From NCBI GenBank assembly GCA_964035545.1, contig OZ037766.1, positions 1,898,501-1,962,500 of the forward strand: DNA of 64,000 bases, read 5' to 3'. The notes under the pieces are model-generated. The model was not told the DNA's origin and did not search any database. It worked only from the letters and a program-made list of their open reading frames with translations. This document shows positions 23,512 through 37,300 of this stretch, one piece after another (position 1 is the first letter of the stretch; the number at the start of each line of letters is the position of its first letter). Origin of the DNA: Bugula neritina (Eukaryota > Bryozoa > Gymnolaemata > Cheilostomatida > Bugulidae). The translations under genes and the position numbers were made by a program.

Positions 23512-25016
23512 GTTGACAAGTTGATCCCAGATAGTAAGATACCCTCTCAAACGAATTTATTACCCATAATATACTGTATAGGCTTTATCCTAGCTAAACA
23601 CTATGAGGTTGAAAACAAGGTCAAAGGTCAAATAGTGAGATTACAAAATCAAGAGTGGATAACTCTTCAACTTCAAGTACAGATGAAACTTTTTTATGTT
23701 ATTAGTATGCGAAGCTGATTATATGAAATCAGAAACTTAGTATAATTTAGCATAGATGCATACCTATACCATATACAATATATTTATTATTAGGTATATA
23801 ATCACCTATATGTAATATATATTATTATATATACATTCCTTTCTCATAGCTCATGGATCTCTTTCTGACAGAGCTCGAGAAAGGTTTGAACCCCCTCCCC
23901 GAAGCTCTCTGCCTGACAAACCCCCTTTAGAGTAAGGTAAATAGTGTATTGGAAAAGTTGGGAAGTCCTGCATGTTATTCATAAAAAATATTGCAAAAGA
24001 AGTTATGTTATCCTGAGAAGTTTAACTCTCCCTTCCAAAAGCTAAAATTCCCGAAGACAACCAAAGTACACAGGCCATTGTATCTCTCCATTATTGTACT
24101 TGAAGCGCTAATAATCTGCCCTTACCAATTTTAGCATATAGAAACTTAGAAATCTCTTGTAATGGTATGGATATATACTACCAGAAAATGACAGGAGAGT
24201 TGTGCTACCTTGACTATGAAGACTTTCAGCTCATTATAACACTATTTCAATAGACTAATTTCTAATTTTTATTATACTTGAGAGCTTTTAAAAACATGCA
24301 TATAATATCTATTAAAAATTAAAAAAAATCAGCAAGAGAAAATTGATAATCTCAAAATTTGAAAATGATGTAATCAGTAGCAAAACCAAAACCGTTTGAT
24401 TAAGTAATGTAGGCGAAGAAGAAAATATTTTAAATGTGCGTAAAGTGCTCAAGCAAGAATGAGGTAGAAAAAGAAAACTCAAAAATATACACAAGATGAA
24501 TCTATGACTAACAACACGAATTAAAACTGGCATAATTTTGGTGTCATTGATGTAATACTGAAATATGATTAACGGTCTGCACAAGAGAATATGAAAGTAG
24601 AACAAAATCGAGCACATAGCTGTGTTAAAGTAGAACATTGTTTTAGCTAAACTAGATTAAGTAAATAGTATTTGCTAAATAACACTTTGAGTGTCACAAA
24701 ATTAAAAATCCACAAAAATACCGTATTTGTTAAAGTTGAAGCAAGTGTTGCACACAATACTGAAGGACATTACGAAACACTGGCATTTCTCCACCAGCAG
24801 TTTAAAAGTTGAAACTTAAACATTAACGAGTCTGTGAATAGAGCGTAACTTCTACTGAATTCAACAAAGAGTCACAACCAAAGTATCAGTGTATAAGGCT
24901 AGCTGCGTGAACGCCCCTTCCATATGGCTACCGACTAGAAATACAGAAGCACAGCTAGCAAGGAGGCTTGCTGCCGTTGCTGCTTCCAATTTCGCATACA
25001 AAGATCTCTGCATGAC
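23512..25016. other. Spacer between Tae4-like and CASTOR-like genes
   Basis: No supported gene. It should hold the promoter of the Tae4-like gene near its left end and the 3' UTR of the CASTOR-like gene near its right end. A C-rich patch at about 23880-23930 interrupts AT-rich DNA. Confidence 0.4.
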
Positions 25017-28000
25017 TCATTCATCGATCTCTTCACTGTGCGCAGTCATGAGTTTCCCATTCACATCACCAAAATCCTCCGTCTGATTGGCTAGAACTCC
25101 GGGCATGTCGGCGTCGGGAACCGCCTTGTGTGAGAGCAACTTTCTCTCCATGAGTAACTTCATGACAGTGTCGATATCTTCGCACGGCACCTAAACAATA
25201 TACATGTGTCGGTACAGTGTATACACGTGTCAGTACAGTGTATACATGTGTCAGTACAGTGTATACATGTGTCAGTACAGTGTATACATGTGTCAGTACA
25301 GTATATACATGTGATGTACTCACCAGTGTGTGCCCGTAGTAGTACGAGGAGATGTAATATTCAGAGATGTTTGCTGATGCTATCGGGTCAGACATTTGGG
25401 CAACTATTCCAGCAGTCACTACAAATACATGATGTGAAATGTCATTGCAAGTACATGTTGCGACATGTCACAGTGTCATAGCATAATGTAACATGCCACA
25501 GTGTCGTAGCATAATGTAACATAGCAAATGGTACATGCTTCATTTAAATAGCACACTGTACCCTAAATGTAACCATAAATACACATATATTACAACGTAA
25601 CAACACACAATACAATGTATACTGGAATAATATACTGTAGAATACATTACTTTGCAATTCAGTACAATATACACAATACAATACAATGTAATACAATACA
25701 TGCGCTAAAATGCATGCAATACAAAGTATACAAAATTCAATACAAAAATGCAAAGCCCAAAATACAATACAACACTATCCAACACATACAATACACACCA
25801 TGCTATACATACACCACAATAAATACACTACAATATGCACAGTATGTAGAGTGCACATTAATTGGTCTTACCAAATCCAAGCCCGCCAGGCATATCTCCA
25901 ATCTTCACCATCTTCCATTTCTCACGAGTGTTGAAAAGAATGTGAGCGGGAAACCTGTATAACATTACTTAGTATAATGTGCTAGACAATGCTATACTTA
26001 GTACAATGTGCTACACAATGCTATACTTAGTATAATGTGCTACACAATGCTATACTTAGTACAATGTGCTACACAATGCTATACCTAGTATAATGTGCTA
26101 CACAATACTATACTTAGTATAATGTGCTACACAATGCTATACTTAGTATAATGTGCTACACAATGCTATACCATACAAGTCAACCACATGAAAAAATGGT
26201 CACCACTAGCCAAATATAAGACTATAAAATCTAACAAGGGAATATAACTCTAAATACATTCACAAAGTAATGGACTATCTGCCAGAATACTGACGGAAAA
26301 CCGTGCCTAACTATCCCAAGGGAAGATAACTGCTGAAAGCATACGCTAAGCAGTATAATATGGCTATTTTGTGCTAGGAGAATGCAGTCAATAATTATGA
26401 CAAAGGGAAACAACTACCGATAAACTCACTTGTGTAGTAGATGATCATCCAGCACTAAAGAAATGTCGTTATCGACTATGCCAAGGCTGAAGAAGGACTC
26501 GTTACCCTTGGGTTGAGTGTGTGAAAAGAACAAACACTCTGTAATTAGAAATCGTATACGGTGTGCAAGAAGCGAAAAAGAGCCTAAAAAATGCAGGTTT
26601 CTACCAGTAAAACTTGAAACTTGGTTCACATATCATGAACCAGGAAAGGGTGTTTCGAAGAAATCATTTTAGTGCAGTAGTGGAGAAATTGAAATAGCCT
26701 ACGCTCTTTAAATTTTTTTATTAAATTTTGGTTTGGGGCGCTAGTTACAACTTTTGCGAGACCATAACTTCTTTTGCTACATTTCTAATCTAAAACACAG
26801 GATTTTCTCAATTTCTCCATTACTGCACCTACCTTGAAGAAACTGACAACAGTAGAGCAGATTGGAGAAAGAACTAGAACAAAACTGACCAATAATATTG
26901 AGAGCGTGGGGCTCGATGCTACTCCTATCCATGGAGGTGATGTAGAAGGTGTTGCCGGGAGATGTGTACGCGTTGGTAATGGGGCGTAGTGGCTTGTTCT
27001 CCTGTCTAGGGGGAATAGTCGAGGGGTCTATGTACACCTCCTCACTTGTTATTGATTTTTCTTCAGTTATTTTAAAATCATAGGCTAAAACTCTGCAGGC
27101 GTACGCCAAGTCGCTCTTTCTTACCTACAATAAGTAGAGAGATGAATAGATCACTAATACTAAACTGAATAGAGATGAGTACATCACAGATACTTGTTAA
27201 CAGTTAGATTTTATAGCTAGTCTCGTGAGTGAGTGACTGTGTGAATAGATGAGTGAGTGAGTGACTCAGATAGCGAGTGAGTGAGTTAGTAAACGAATTA
27301 GGTGATTAGTGAGTGAGTCAAATGTTCAGGTAGTGAGTGAGTGAATGAATGAGTCAGTGAGTGAGTGAATGAGTGAGTCAGTGAGTGAATGAGTGAGTGA
27401 ATGAATAAGTGAGTCAGTGAGTGAATGAATGAATCATCAACTAATTTGATAAACAATCAGTAAGTAGTTAATAAGTCAGTCAGTGAGCAAAGAAGATTAA
27501 TAAATGATTACTAACTGAATCATTCACTAATCAAAGGAGGAAGGAAAAAGATGAAGAAAAAAACTGAGCATGTTAATGCTAATTTACTGTCAATGAAATT
27601 GGTATTTACATGGTTGCAAAGTTTTTCTAGTAACATCTTGTACAGAAAACTACTGCTGCCACACATATTTCAGTAAAGTGGAGCCAGTCAGATCAGGGGG
27701 TGCCATAAGGGGGAGACTCTATCAACTCACCAGTACGTAGTCTGTCTTGTATGTGGAGAGGCAATAAACAGAGATATTGAAGTCAGCCAATGGCATGATG
27801 ACGGAGCGTGCTATCTTACTGATGCCGCCGGTGTTGAGTCCATCTAAACCCACCGACACCACAAGGGGTATCCATACTCCATCCACCACTGTCAACTCAT
27901 CTCTATGCTCTTCCAACACTATAGGCATAGATAGAATTGCTGGTTATTAGCGAATGGTCCAGCCTGTATCAACGGGTCAGCCAATGAAATGATTGCTTAC

Positions 28001-30806
28001 AAGTAGTAAAATAAGCACTTTGAGATGAGCCATTGTCATTCTAATACAGAAAGGAAACATGAAGCTACTAAAGACAAACATTCCAGTGATTTTCTCAGGC
28101 CAGGCATAAACAAATGGATTATTTTAAACCAATTTTCATCATCTGGTAAATGACCCGCCTGCCACATAGTAACAGGCAATATCTGAGCTAGAGGAAGAGT
28201 GGTTCAAATAGTGCTAGGTTCTAGTAAATATCTGTAGTACAAGAAGGTGGCTGCCCGTGCAACACAACCCAAACTAGAAATTCTACACCCAGGCTAATGG
28301 AAACTAAGCATCACTAATCCTAGTAAGAATATACTATACTCTACTAGGAATTATTTCATTTAGACGTGTTATCTACCACAAAGCTATCAATGACACTGGT
28401 TTAGTCTTTGGAGCATGTGTTATTATCTCCAGTGGTTAGTTAGACACACAAATGAGTGGGGGGGGGTAGCTTCAGCCTCAGCACCTAGCCATCAATTCAC
28501 ACAGCCCTAGGGCTATTACTGACAACAACCAGTAGCAAGATAGTAATATTTCAACTATCTTGTTGTTCGAAAGAGAAAATCCCAAAACCTACTTTCAACA
28601 TGTAAATAACAGCTACACAAAGTCAGGATGAGGGCTAGCTTATACGTCCCGCAGTGAGTGACAAGGAGACAGTAGAAAGCCGTTACTAAATCCTAGACTG
28701 GTTGCTGTGGCCGCAGGCTATTTATAGTACAGTTGGCCGAGATGGCTAATAAATTAGTGTCAATGTTTCACCTGCCGCATGTGTGACAAGCCACACGGAG
28801 GCCAGATTATTGCAATAGAAAGTACATTGCAAGCAGTGGAAGTTATTTACTCCCCTCTGACTAGAAGAAATTCAGAGTTACTTACAGTGAAACCTACTTC
28901 TATAATACCAAATATTTCCCTTCCTACTACCAGAAAGATTGAGATTTGGATAAAAATAATATGTGCAAAATGTGAAATAAAATCCATGTTCTGGAAGGGC
29001 AAAGAAAACCAGCCAAACCAGAGCTGGGCTGGCTTTCTTACCCCCCCTCTCCGAATTACTATGACTTTCAACTTGTTGCTATTTTGCCTAGCAGATACAG
29101 AGTTTTATATGCTAGATACTGTAGGAAATGTTACCCATAAAAAGTGTCTTTGATAACTTTCCATTTATTCATGGAAAGTTGTTAAAGACATGACTTAATA
29201 AAAGATGACTATTAAAACAGATGATAAAAGCACAGGTACAATGAAGATTCAATAGAAGCAAGATTTTACAACACAAATAATCACTATACAAATATTGACA
29301 ATTCCATGATGCAACACAAAACTACAAGAAAATCCACTAGTAATTCTATGGAAGAACAAAACAAACTAATATTTCCCTTTAATACAGCATTATGACGGCA
29401 TAACAGAATAGTAGGGGATATAAAATAGAACATCATCAAACATTATAAAGCAGGCTGGTCAGTATATAATATAATATACAATAACATACAATAATATAAT
29501 ATACAATAATATATTTACGTGGCAAGCAGTCTTCATCACATACTATGGAATAGTCCAAATCAGTTTCAGTCACACTGACAAAGCTACAAGAGAACAAACA
29601 TACATTATTATATTGCTACACGTGTTTAGAGTGTCTAGCTGCTATGTCCCTGGACAATATTTGATAACGTGTTTTGCCTTGTTTACAGAAGACTGGTAAC
29701 TTACTCAGTTCAACTTACATGATGCCACATGCTTACATATAACATTTAATTACAAACCATACAAATAATACATTCCATCCAATAGAAAAACAAATACACT
29801 CAAACAAGTTTACTCACGTAGTTTCAAACTTTACCAAATTAATGTGCGCATATTATCTTTAAAGGTGGGTGAAAAAAATTATCGAGTTTTCTTAGTAGAA
29901 GTAAATCTTGAAAAAGTAGCTTTTGTTATCACTTTGTAGGCCTAGTATAGTCTATCATCAATTACTAGAAACAATCTTTTACTCTGAAAAAATATATAGT
30001 CTGTTAATGGAACTTTACAGTGAAGCTGAAATACAGCCTGTTGATGAATTGTACTAGCAGTGATGTAACATGATGACTGGGCAGTAATTTAACCCACCAG
30101 GCAGATTCTCCATGAAGTATTATGATGCTCTCACATTTCCTACTAAATCTAATTATTGTTAAACAAAATTCGATTATCGTTACAAGTGGCTTTAAAAATC
30201 TCAACAAACAAGTTATTGTTGACATTCTTGAGTTTAAAATATAATTTAATTGTAGGACCAAACGTCATTGCAAAGTTGGCAGTTCAAAGTAAGATCAGTA
30301 CACTGCATTTAGTGCAGTAACTGAGAAATTTCAATATAGCTAAAGATCTTTGATTCTTCTAAGTAACTTTGGTTTGAAGGGAGATCAAAGCTTTCAGAAA
30401 AAGATAAATTATTTCACTAGATTTATCATCTAGAACGCAGGCTTTCATCAAACTCTATCACTGCACCTACACACTTTATTGATAACATATTCACCATTAT
30501 GCTGTCTGCCTACAGCAGGAGCTATGGAATGTCCCTAAAGAAAGTGATGACCAGTGTAGTGAAACGTAAGTGGAAATCAGAAAACCTACATATCATCCAA
30601 CTAACTTTAATCATCATAGATTTATAGTACAAGTGTAAGTAGTGTACGTAAACAGCAGTTATATTAATTATTCACCTGCTAGACCTGGTTTTAAGCCGAG
30701 AGTTGCGGAGGAAAAGAATGTCGAGTAGGGCGTGTGTGTACTTGGTTATGGCAGCCTTTCTAAAACTCACAACTTTTAGCCTGTAGTCCAAGATGTTAAT
30801 CTCCAT
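25017..30806 (-). CDS. CASTOR1: CASTOR1/GATSL3-like ACT-domain protein
   Basis: Complete eight-exon model (minus): 30806-30685, 29583-29519, 27918-27731, 27124-26890, 26538-26430, 25954-25872, 25418-25324 and 25190-25017; 356 codons plus stop, all phases consistent. It starts MEINILDYRLKVVSF and contains FVSVTETDLDYSIV, GGISKIARSVIMPLADFNIS, LSTYKTDYVLVRKSDLAYA, CLFFSHTQPKGNESFFSLGI and AGIVAQMSDPIASANISEYY, each matching the human CASTOR1 order. The family has four ACT domains; the human protein is a cytosolic arginine sensor that restrains mTORC1 through GATOR2. The Ser-Val pair that contacts arginine in the N-terminal half (human 111-112) is kept (112-113), but positions matching human Asp276, Glu277 and Asp304 are Val268, Thr269 and Gly296. 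The C-terminus is about 50 residues past the last strand and acidic. Exon 1 could instead end at 30676, adding three residues. Confidence 0.9.
25198..25316. repeat. 21-bp minisatellite filling CASTOR-like intron 7
   Basis: About 5.5 copies of GTGTATACATGTGTCAGTACA occupy nearly the whole 133-bp intron between exons 25418-25324 and 25190-25017, leaving only the splice sites outside the array. Confidence 0.93.
25560..25850. repeat. Degenerate AATACA-rich tract in CASTOR-like intron 6
   Basis: Loose repeats of ACAATACAATAC-type sequence with no constant period, lying between exons 25954-25872 and 25418-25324. Confidence 0.7.
25963..26172. repeat. 29-bp minisatellite in CASTOR-like intron 5
   Basis: About seven copies of a unit containing TTAGTAYAATGTGCTACACA, starting about 10 bp from the acceptor of exon 25954-25872. 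Confidence 0.95.
26668..26832. mobile_element. MITE-like element, copy 1 (CASTOR-like intron 4)
   Basis: A 165-bp segment whose two ends are inverted copies of each other over about 25 bp: left GTGCAGTAGTGGAGAAATTG, right (reverse complement) GTGCAGTAATGGAGAAATTG. It has no coding capacity. A second copy lies at 30308-30470 with the same ends and a shared internal TTTGGTTTG block. No clear target-site duplication was found by eye. The two copies match well at the ends but are diverged inside. Confidence 0.75.
27220..27470. repeat. Degenerate GAGTGAGT/GAATGAGT repeat in CASTOR-like intron 3
   Basis: Tetranucleotide-based repeat with many substitutions, like the purer array at 19337-19500. Confidence 0.9.
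27920..29518 (-). other. CASTOR-like intron 2
   Basis: 1.6-kb intron. The open stretches on both strands at 28779-29153 have no recognised domain and overlap each other; I treat them as chance. A hairpin with a perfect 10-bp stem (AACTTTCCAT / ATGGAAAGTT, loop TTATTC) lies at 29155-29180. Confidence 0.5.
30308..30470. mobile_element. MITE-like element, copy 2 (CASTOR-like intron 1)
   Basis: A 163-bp relative of the element at 26668-26832: it starts TTTAGTGCAGTA, ends CTGCACCTAC, with inverted ends and the same TTTGGTTTG internal block. It lies in intron 1 of the CASTOR-like gene, so both copies are in the same transcription unit and the same orientation. Confidence 0.72.
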
Positions 30807-30829
30807 TCCAGTTTTAAAGGTTATAGTGG

Positions 30830-33800
30830 CTTATACCCCTTAGACTACTACTGGTAGAAGTTCTAATACTACGGCAAGTCTGTGTTCCAGCAATGTTTAT
30901 ACAGCGGCTCTCAGTCTATAGCCCTAAAAATTGAGCCAATAATGAAACAGTATTGATTGGAGACTTGATTGACAGAGGGGTGAAGGTCACTTAATACAAT
31001 CACAAGATAACAACATTCTTGACAATTGATAAATTGAGTAGAATTGCTGGTAAATGAAGCAAATACAAATTTAACCTTCAATATAATTTGAAGGTCAGAT
31101 GAAGTTGTATTTTAGTGATGGGAGGTTTGCCCTATTACCGTATAAGAAAAAAGCTATTGTAGAGGAGTAGAGTATATAACAAGTTAGACTAAGGTACTTG
31201 GTCTCAGCCCTGGGAGAAGGGCATTTGTTCACAACTTTCGTATTACGCTAGTCTTAGTCTTGGTTATTTATTAGCCCTTGGCAAAAATAGTTTTCTCTCT
31301 AAAAGTTGTTTCATTGTAAAAGTACAGTATTCTATAAGCTCAGGTATGAAACTTGAAAGACTTCTTTTTGTCACATTATTTGGGTAGTTTTATATGAAAA
31401 AGTATTCAAAATTATTTACTTTTTAGAAATAACTTTCTCTAGGTTGTATGTTCACATTAAATCAATTCCAGCATTTCTTCAGATGACGAAATGTTTTCCT
31501 AAAATTATCAACATAAATAATACTATTGCCGCCACTGACAGCCCGGTCAGGTGCCCTAAATGACACATATGGCAGGTGTCTGATTGAGCAAGAACTGAGC
31601 AGCTCAAAGTCTGGTTATAAACTACATTGCTTAGTGATGTGACAATAGTTTAGCATGTCAGGTTTATAGCTGTACCAGCAGCTTATGGCTAGTGAATTAT
31701 GTAACTTATGTCATTGCGTGTTATTGGTACCTTCATATCAACATATCAACATACCATCACTATATTGTATGAACTAACAACTTGGTGGCCCCTAGTCATA
31801 TCTAAACAATGATAGGGGTAAAAAAACAAAATGGAGAATTCAATTACTAAATATTTAATTTTGCAGAAATAACAAATAAAAATTTCGATTACCAATATGA
31901 TTATTAAACTAAATATTATATTAAGGATTCTGATAAGATTTATTTTCGAACTTGATGGAACAAACCAAAGTTTTTAAGTAGCATGCCTAGTACAGAATAT
32001 ATTACTATTGGAATCTTCTAGAAAACACCGACTACTGGCAACAACAAGCTCTGTTATAAAATACAACAATTGCTAATTTCCACACAATCATAGATAGTAC
32101 TGTCAGGAAACTTAGTGTGTGTACTGAACCTACATAGGCATTCGTCTGTGTTCTATTGCAAGGCTAATAAAAAAATCTACCAAAAAGGTGTCTCTAGGCA
32201 ACAGGTGAAAAATAGTAGTGCTGGAGGGTTACTGGGTGACGGAAGGCAAAACCTACATTTAGACAATGCCATTTTGAAAACACATTCATGGATGCGGCAG
32301 TATTTACATTGAGCTAAAATACTCTATCTATGAATGGCAAAGTAAGAAAACATTAGGTATGTTTTAAGGCCAAAACATACTCGTTTTGCACTATAAAAAG
32401 ATGAGCAATTGTAATATCCTTATTGATGTAAACATGGTGGCCATGTTCCTAACTTATTCATAGGTTATTGATATCCAGACTTATATATCTGAAATTAGAT
32501 AAAAGACTATGCTCATTTCCATTCTCCCTCTGCGGCACAGCTAATAATTTATTAAGTTATTAGTACGAGATAATTGTAACTATTACTTTAACCTATAAGC
32601 TATAAGCCATAAGACAAAAGTTAAATATTGGGTATTACCCTTACTGTTTATTATTCAGTGTTCTTATTACTCAGTTATAGCTTAAAATGCAAAGCGAAAA
32701 CTTTCCAACTAAAAACAAAAATGTTAGGACTAATGACAAACATAATTTAAACTAGCAATCACAATGCTCGATTATAAATTGATTAATATTATATTTGTAA
32801 AAGGAAGTCTATGAAACCAAGAATCTTTTCTTTATGATAATAGTTAAGTTATATTTATAGTCACTGATAGTGAAACTGATGGTAATAATAATGATAATTA
32901 ACTAACATAACCATAAACTAATATTTATATCCTTAATAACAATTATAATATCATATTTAATACAATTTAAATTATAATTCTCATAAACACTTAAACTTGG
33001 AATTAATCAGTTGAAGTTAATAACTAAGTTTAAAACTAAGGCTAAGCTTAAGCCAACTCCAAGATAGAGACTGAGCCTAAGGCTAATTCGAGTAATGGGT
33101 AATGAGTAACTGTAATCATAATGAGTAACACTAACAAACAGTTAGTGTTACACTTACAGTAACACTAACAGCAACAGTAACTGTAATAGTGTAATGTCAA
33201 TGCTTAACTTTTAAAATTAATGACTATCACAGTCACTATAAGTATAAGTATGACTATAAGCATCACTGTAGGTGTATGAGCATCACATTCTGATAGTGAT
33301 AGTTATTCACTATCAATATCAAAATCAGTAGAGTATGAGTAACACCAACGCAAACTGTAAGTGTAATTACTAATTTAAAACTTAAACTCAAAGGTAATCT
33401 CAATCTGTAAGACTAAGTGTAATGCGGTTTGCTCTGTTAGTGTTACTGTTGAAAAACAAATATCAGTTTTAGTACGTATTTTCCACCCCATTTTTTAGAT
33501 CTTCAAAGTAGTTCATAGCTCCACAATCAAATATAGTATACTAAAGCTACTGTAACTGCTTTGACTAGCATTTACAGGTTTGCAACATGTTGAAGTTATG
33601 CTTCTGGAGATCAATCGGCAAGTGTCAGGGTAGTAACCTGGGAACAGCAAAATCATAAACTGCAAACTGCAATAGCTAAGAATATTTAGTTTTATGCCGT
33701 ATGTTCATTTAGAATAAAAATACTAAGAACCTGAGCTACACAATTATAAGCTGTATTTTCGCCCATTTCTAACTCTTTTAATAGTTGATATTAAACCGAT

Positions 33801-34328
33801 GTAAAAACGGAAGCAAAACATTTAGTACAAAACCATGAGTCGGTATTGAACAATTTCCAGGTATTGGTCATTAAAAAAAATATTTACGTTGAAGAGAGCA
33901 TTGCGGTGTGACTTGTGACACGATAGGAACTGGTGCAAGGAAATTTATAGAGGTTTATTCGTTATTGCATCTGCTCTAGGAATTTAAAGTAAAATTTCAT
34001 ATATTTATACTATACTACGTTTGGTACCCATATTAATCTTCATCTTGTAAAAGTATAACTATAAGTATAAGTATTGCTGTTAGTACAACTATAAATTCTA
34101 GTTTATATTTTAAATTTATAGTTTATTAACTTGAAACTGTGAAACTGACTCAGGTTAAACCTGTCACTGTCAGTGTGAGTGTGACTGAGTGTCACTGTCG
34201 GACTAAGATTGAAAGTAAATATTCATATTCATATTGCATAGCATTGACTATAACTATAACTGTATAAGTATATTCAATTTTTTAACCCATAAACAGTAAA
34301 TTCACTCTCAGACACTATCCTTATCAGT
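30830..34328. other. Spacer upstream of two divergent genes
   Basis: No gene supported between the CASTOR-like start (30806, minus) and the TPD52-like start (34329, plus). It contains AT-rich DNA and degenerate hexamer-like texture at about 32860-33470 and 34050-34300 (blocks such as GTAACACTAACAG and CACTGTCAGTGTGAGTG). It must hold both promoters; no clear TATA box is seen. Confidence 0.5.
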
Positions 34329-37300
34329 ATGGAATCAGCAGAAAGTCCAAGCCAGCCAGAGGTTTCAATGAACTCAGGTAAAATATATTTTAATAAAAAG
34401 TACAACTAAAAGTAAATGTCAAATTATTATTTAATGACGATTTAAGTTTCGATCACAAGCACAATAACAATCCCAATGTAAATCTCGCAGTAATACTAAT
34501 ACTAATAGTAATAGTTAATAGTTATACTTCTAGTCATACACTCATACTGATACTTAATCTTATAGTTATACTCATAGTCATACTACTTATACTTATAGTT
34601 ATAGTAATGTTAAAGGAGCAGCCTAAATGTCAAAGTGAAAGTAACTTGCCTATCAGTATGAGTATCACTATCAGTATCAGTTATGATAGTTCTGACTTAT
34701 ACTTTATTACTTATACTTATAGTTTAACTTGATGTTCTAATTTAGTAATTTGACTAAATTAAATTTATCATTTGAAAATAACTATAAATATAAGTTAGTA
34801 AAGCGAAATCTAAAAATTATAATTCATAATTGTTTCAATTTGAGATAAAATTAGATATAATTATAATATAGTTTTATTAAAATTACCAACAAAAGTTAGA
34901 TATAAAATTATTTAAAAATAAATCAAAAATGAATGTTACTTGAATTGATTAATTTTATTGTAGAATCTAGCAGTTACCGTTTTTCTAGGTTGATAAAAAT
35001 TTAAAAATAACTAGAGAACAGTGGTAAAAGTAATACTCTAAAATTAATATGATAATAGTTTAATTTAAATAATTTCTTATCATGCGGTTATCATAGTGAT
35101 AAAACATATAATAATGGATATGCTAAAACATTAAATAGTAATATAATAATGAATTAAAACTAATAAACTCATTTATATGACTTCAACGTTGTTGTAATTA
35201 TGAATACCTGTATCAAATTCAATTAGATTTAACCAAACCATTTAAAATAGCTATAATACCTATGTAACTTAATGTTTAAAACAAATCACTACAATTTGAG
35301 TTCTATTTGTTGATGATAAATTTAATTTTAAAATAATGTTCCATTTGAAAAACAAAATAAAATATTTACAATTGCAGCATTCGCAGTTATTTGTGTTATT
35401 GGTTTTAAATAAATGTAATGCAGATGCTGTTATTGTAGAAGTTGTTAGTTGATTCACTGTTGGAGCTATATATACATATAGAGGCTTAAGAATTAAAGGT
35501 GGCTCATAATTTCGTTGTATATGTTTTTGTAATAAAATAAATAGATCAAATTGTTGAGGGCTTTAGTTGGACTACATGTTGCAAGGGCTTTGGCGCATCA
35601 AGAAAGCATTTCTTGTGGCCTTTCTGGTACCCCAAATAATATATTTCACTAGATTATTGCTAGCCTACATCAAATCAACCAATAACAAATCAATCATTTG
35701 CAATAAAATGCACTCACAGTATTCAGTGTCATAACGAATTTTAGTCTGCCGTCAAAATGATAACTACAATAAGTTTAAAATAAAGGTGTCTGCTATAATG
35801 GAGATTGGGCACAGTGTAAAAAGGATGGCAATAAATTGCACCATCTTTTAATTTCAACTATGGTCAGCTTCTTTTAGCGATTATTAGCATGATTATTGCG
35901 AAGGTAGTCTATAACCATTGCTTTACGTAATATACATGCCTAAGTTCTAGATCTTGCTTTCAATATACTAATGGTAGCAAAAAACTGATCAATGTTGGGA
36001 ATTTAAGTTTGAATTTCACCTTTTTCTGCCATGCATCAATAGTACTTGCAAATGCAATGAAAATAAACATCATTTTCGAAAATAATATTTAATAACTTTA
36101 TGATTTTTTTTCATATAATATGTTGAGAAATATGTTGCATACTTAGTTGTGTTTAGCTGAGCACCAATATGCCTTGCTAACTCTACTTATTACAGTATAT
36201 ATACTTATCACAGTATATATACTTATCACAGTATATACTGAAAGTTGTTTCACAGCTCACACCCACTACCATTTAATTTATGCTGGTCCTGCTCTGTATT
36301 AGTTGAATGATTTAGAATTCTATGTTGACACGTTGATAGGCAATGCAGAGGAAGCTGTTCGGCCAGAGCTCACTTCTGAAGAGAAGGAAGCAAAAGAGAA
36401 TGAGTGGAGAGAAGAGCTAATAAAAGTAGGATACAGCATGCTTTCCTAACTTCCTGTTAGATTTGTCTACGCGGCATATCTATTTCTTGTAAACTCGTAA
36501 CAGTAACAAATTTAACCTGTAAAATTTAGTTATAACTGGTAGAATTGCTAGTGTAAGCTACATAATTGCTAATACAAGATGCTTTATTTTATAGGCAAAT
36601 AGTTTCATAAGAATTGGATTCAATATTACTTAGGCGAAAGATTGAAATAGTTTAGTAGCCAAACAATTTAATTGTGATATCACATCAGCTGTGAGAATAC
36701 TGAAGTATTTTTACTCTGTCAATCAGAAGGGTTTGTTCTTGATTTCTATGCAGCTAAAACATCGGAACTAAGTGTTCTTTTAAAATGAAAATTTAACGTA
36801 TATCAGCTATTATCAGTCCAGTGCTCAGGAGTGGATGTTTTATTAATGATAAAATAAATATTGATTAATGTTGGAGCATCACACTCTCCACGATATTGAT
36901 TGTATACACCAGCTGCGACTGAGGGTTGTAAAGGAAATAGATATAACATACCATTAGTAATAAATAATAGTCTACCTACATACGTGCAGCATGTATATTT
37001 GTTTGTAGATACTTATTAACTCGCAATAATATCTCGCAAATGTTGATTATTATAAACTCTAGTGTGCATGTTGTTGATTCTAATTTATATGTCTGTAAGT
37101 TAAAACATTAATTTTCTTCAAAAAGCTGTTGAAACACACATTTTCCTAGTATAAACACAGGCTTGGTGTCAGCATAAGATGTAAGCTGAACAAATGTAAT
37201 TGTTCTCAGTGATGTCTACATTGTTCTCAGTGATGTCTAAATTAAAATTGAGAACTCAGTCTGCTTTTTTGTTGAACTGAGTTTATAATACTTAAATATG

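Noticed and set aside
24312-24638. 108-codon hydrophobic minus-strand frame
   Set aside because: AT-rich composition alone gives Phe/Leu/Ile runs; no splice sites, no conserved motif.
28779-29153. Plus- and minus-strand open frames in CASTOR-like intron 2
   Set aside because: They overlap each other, show no domain and lie inside a well-defined intron.
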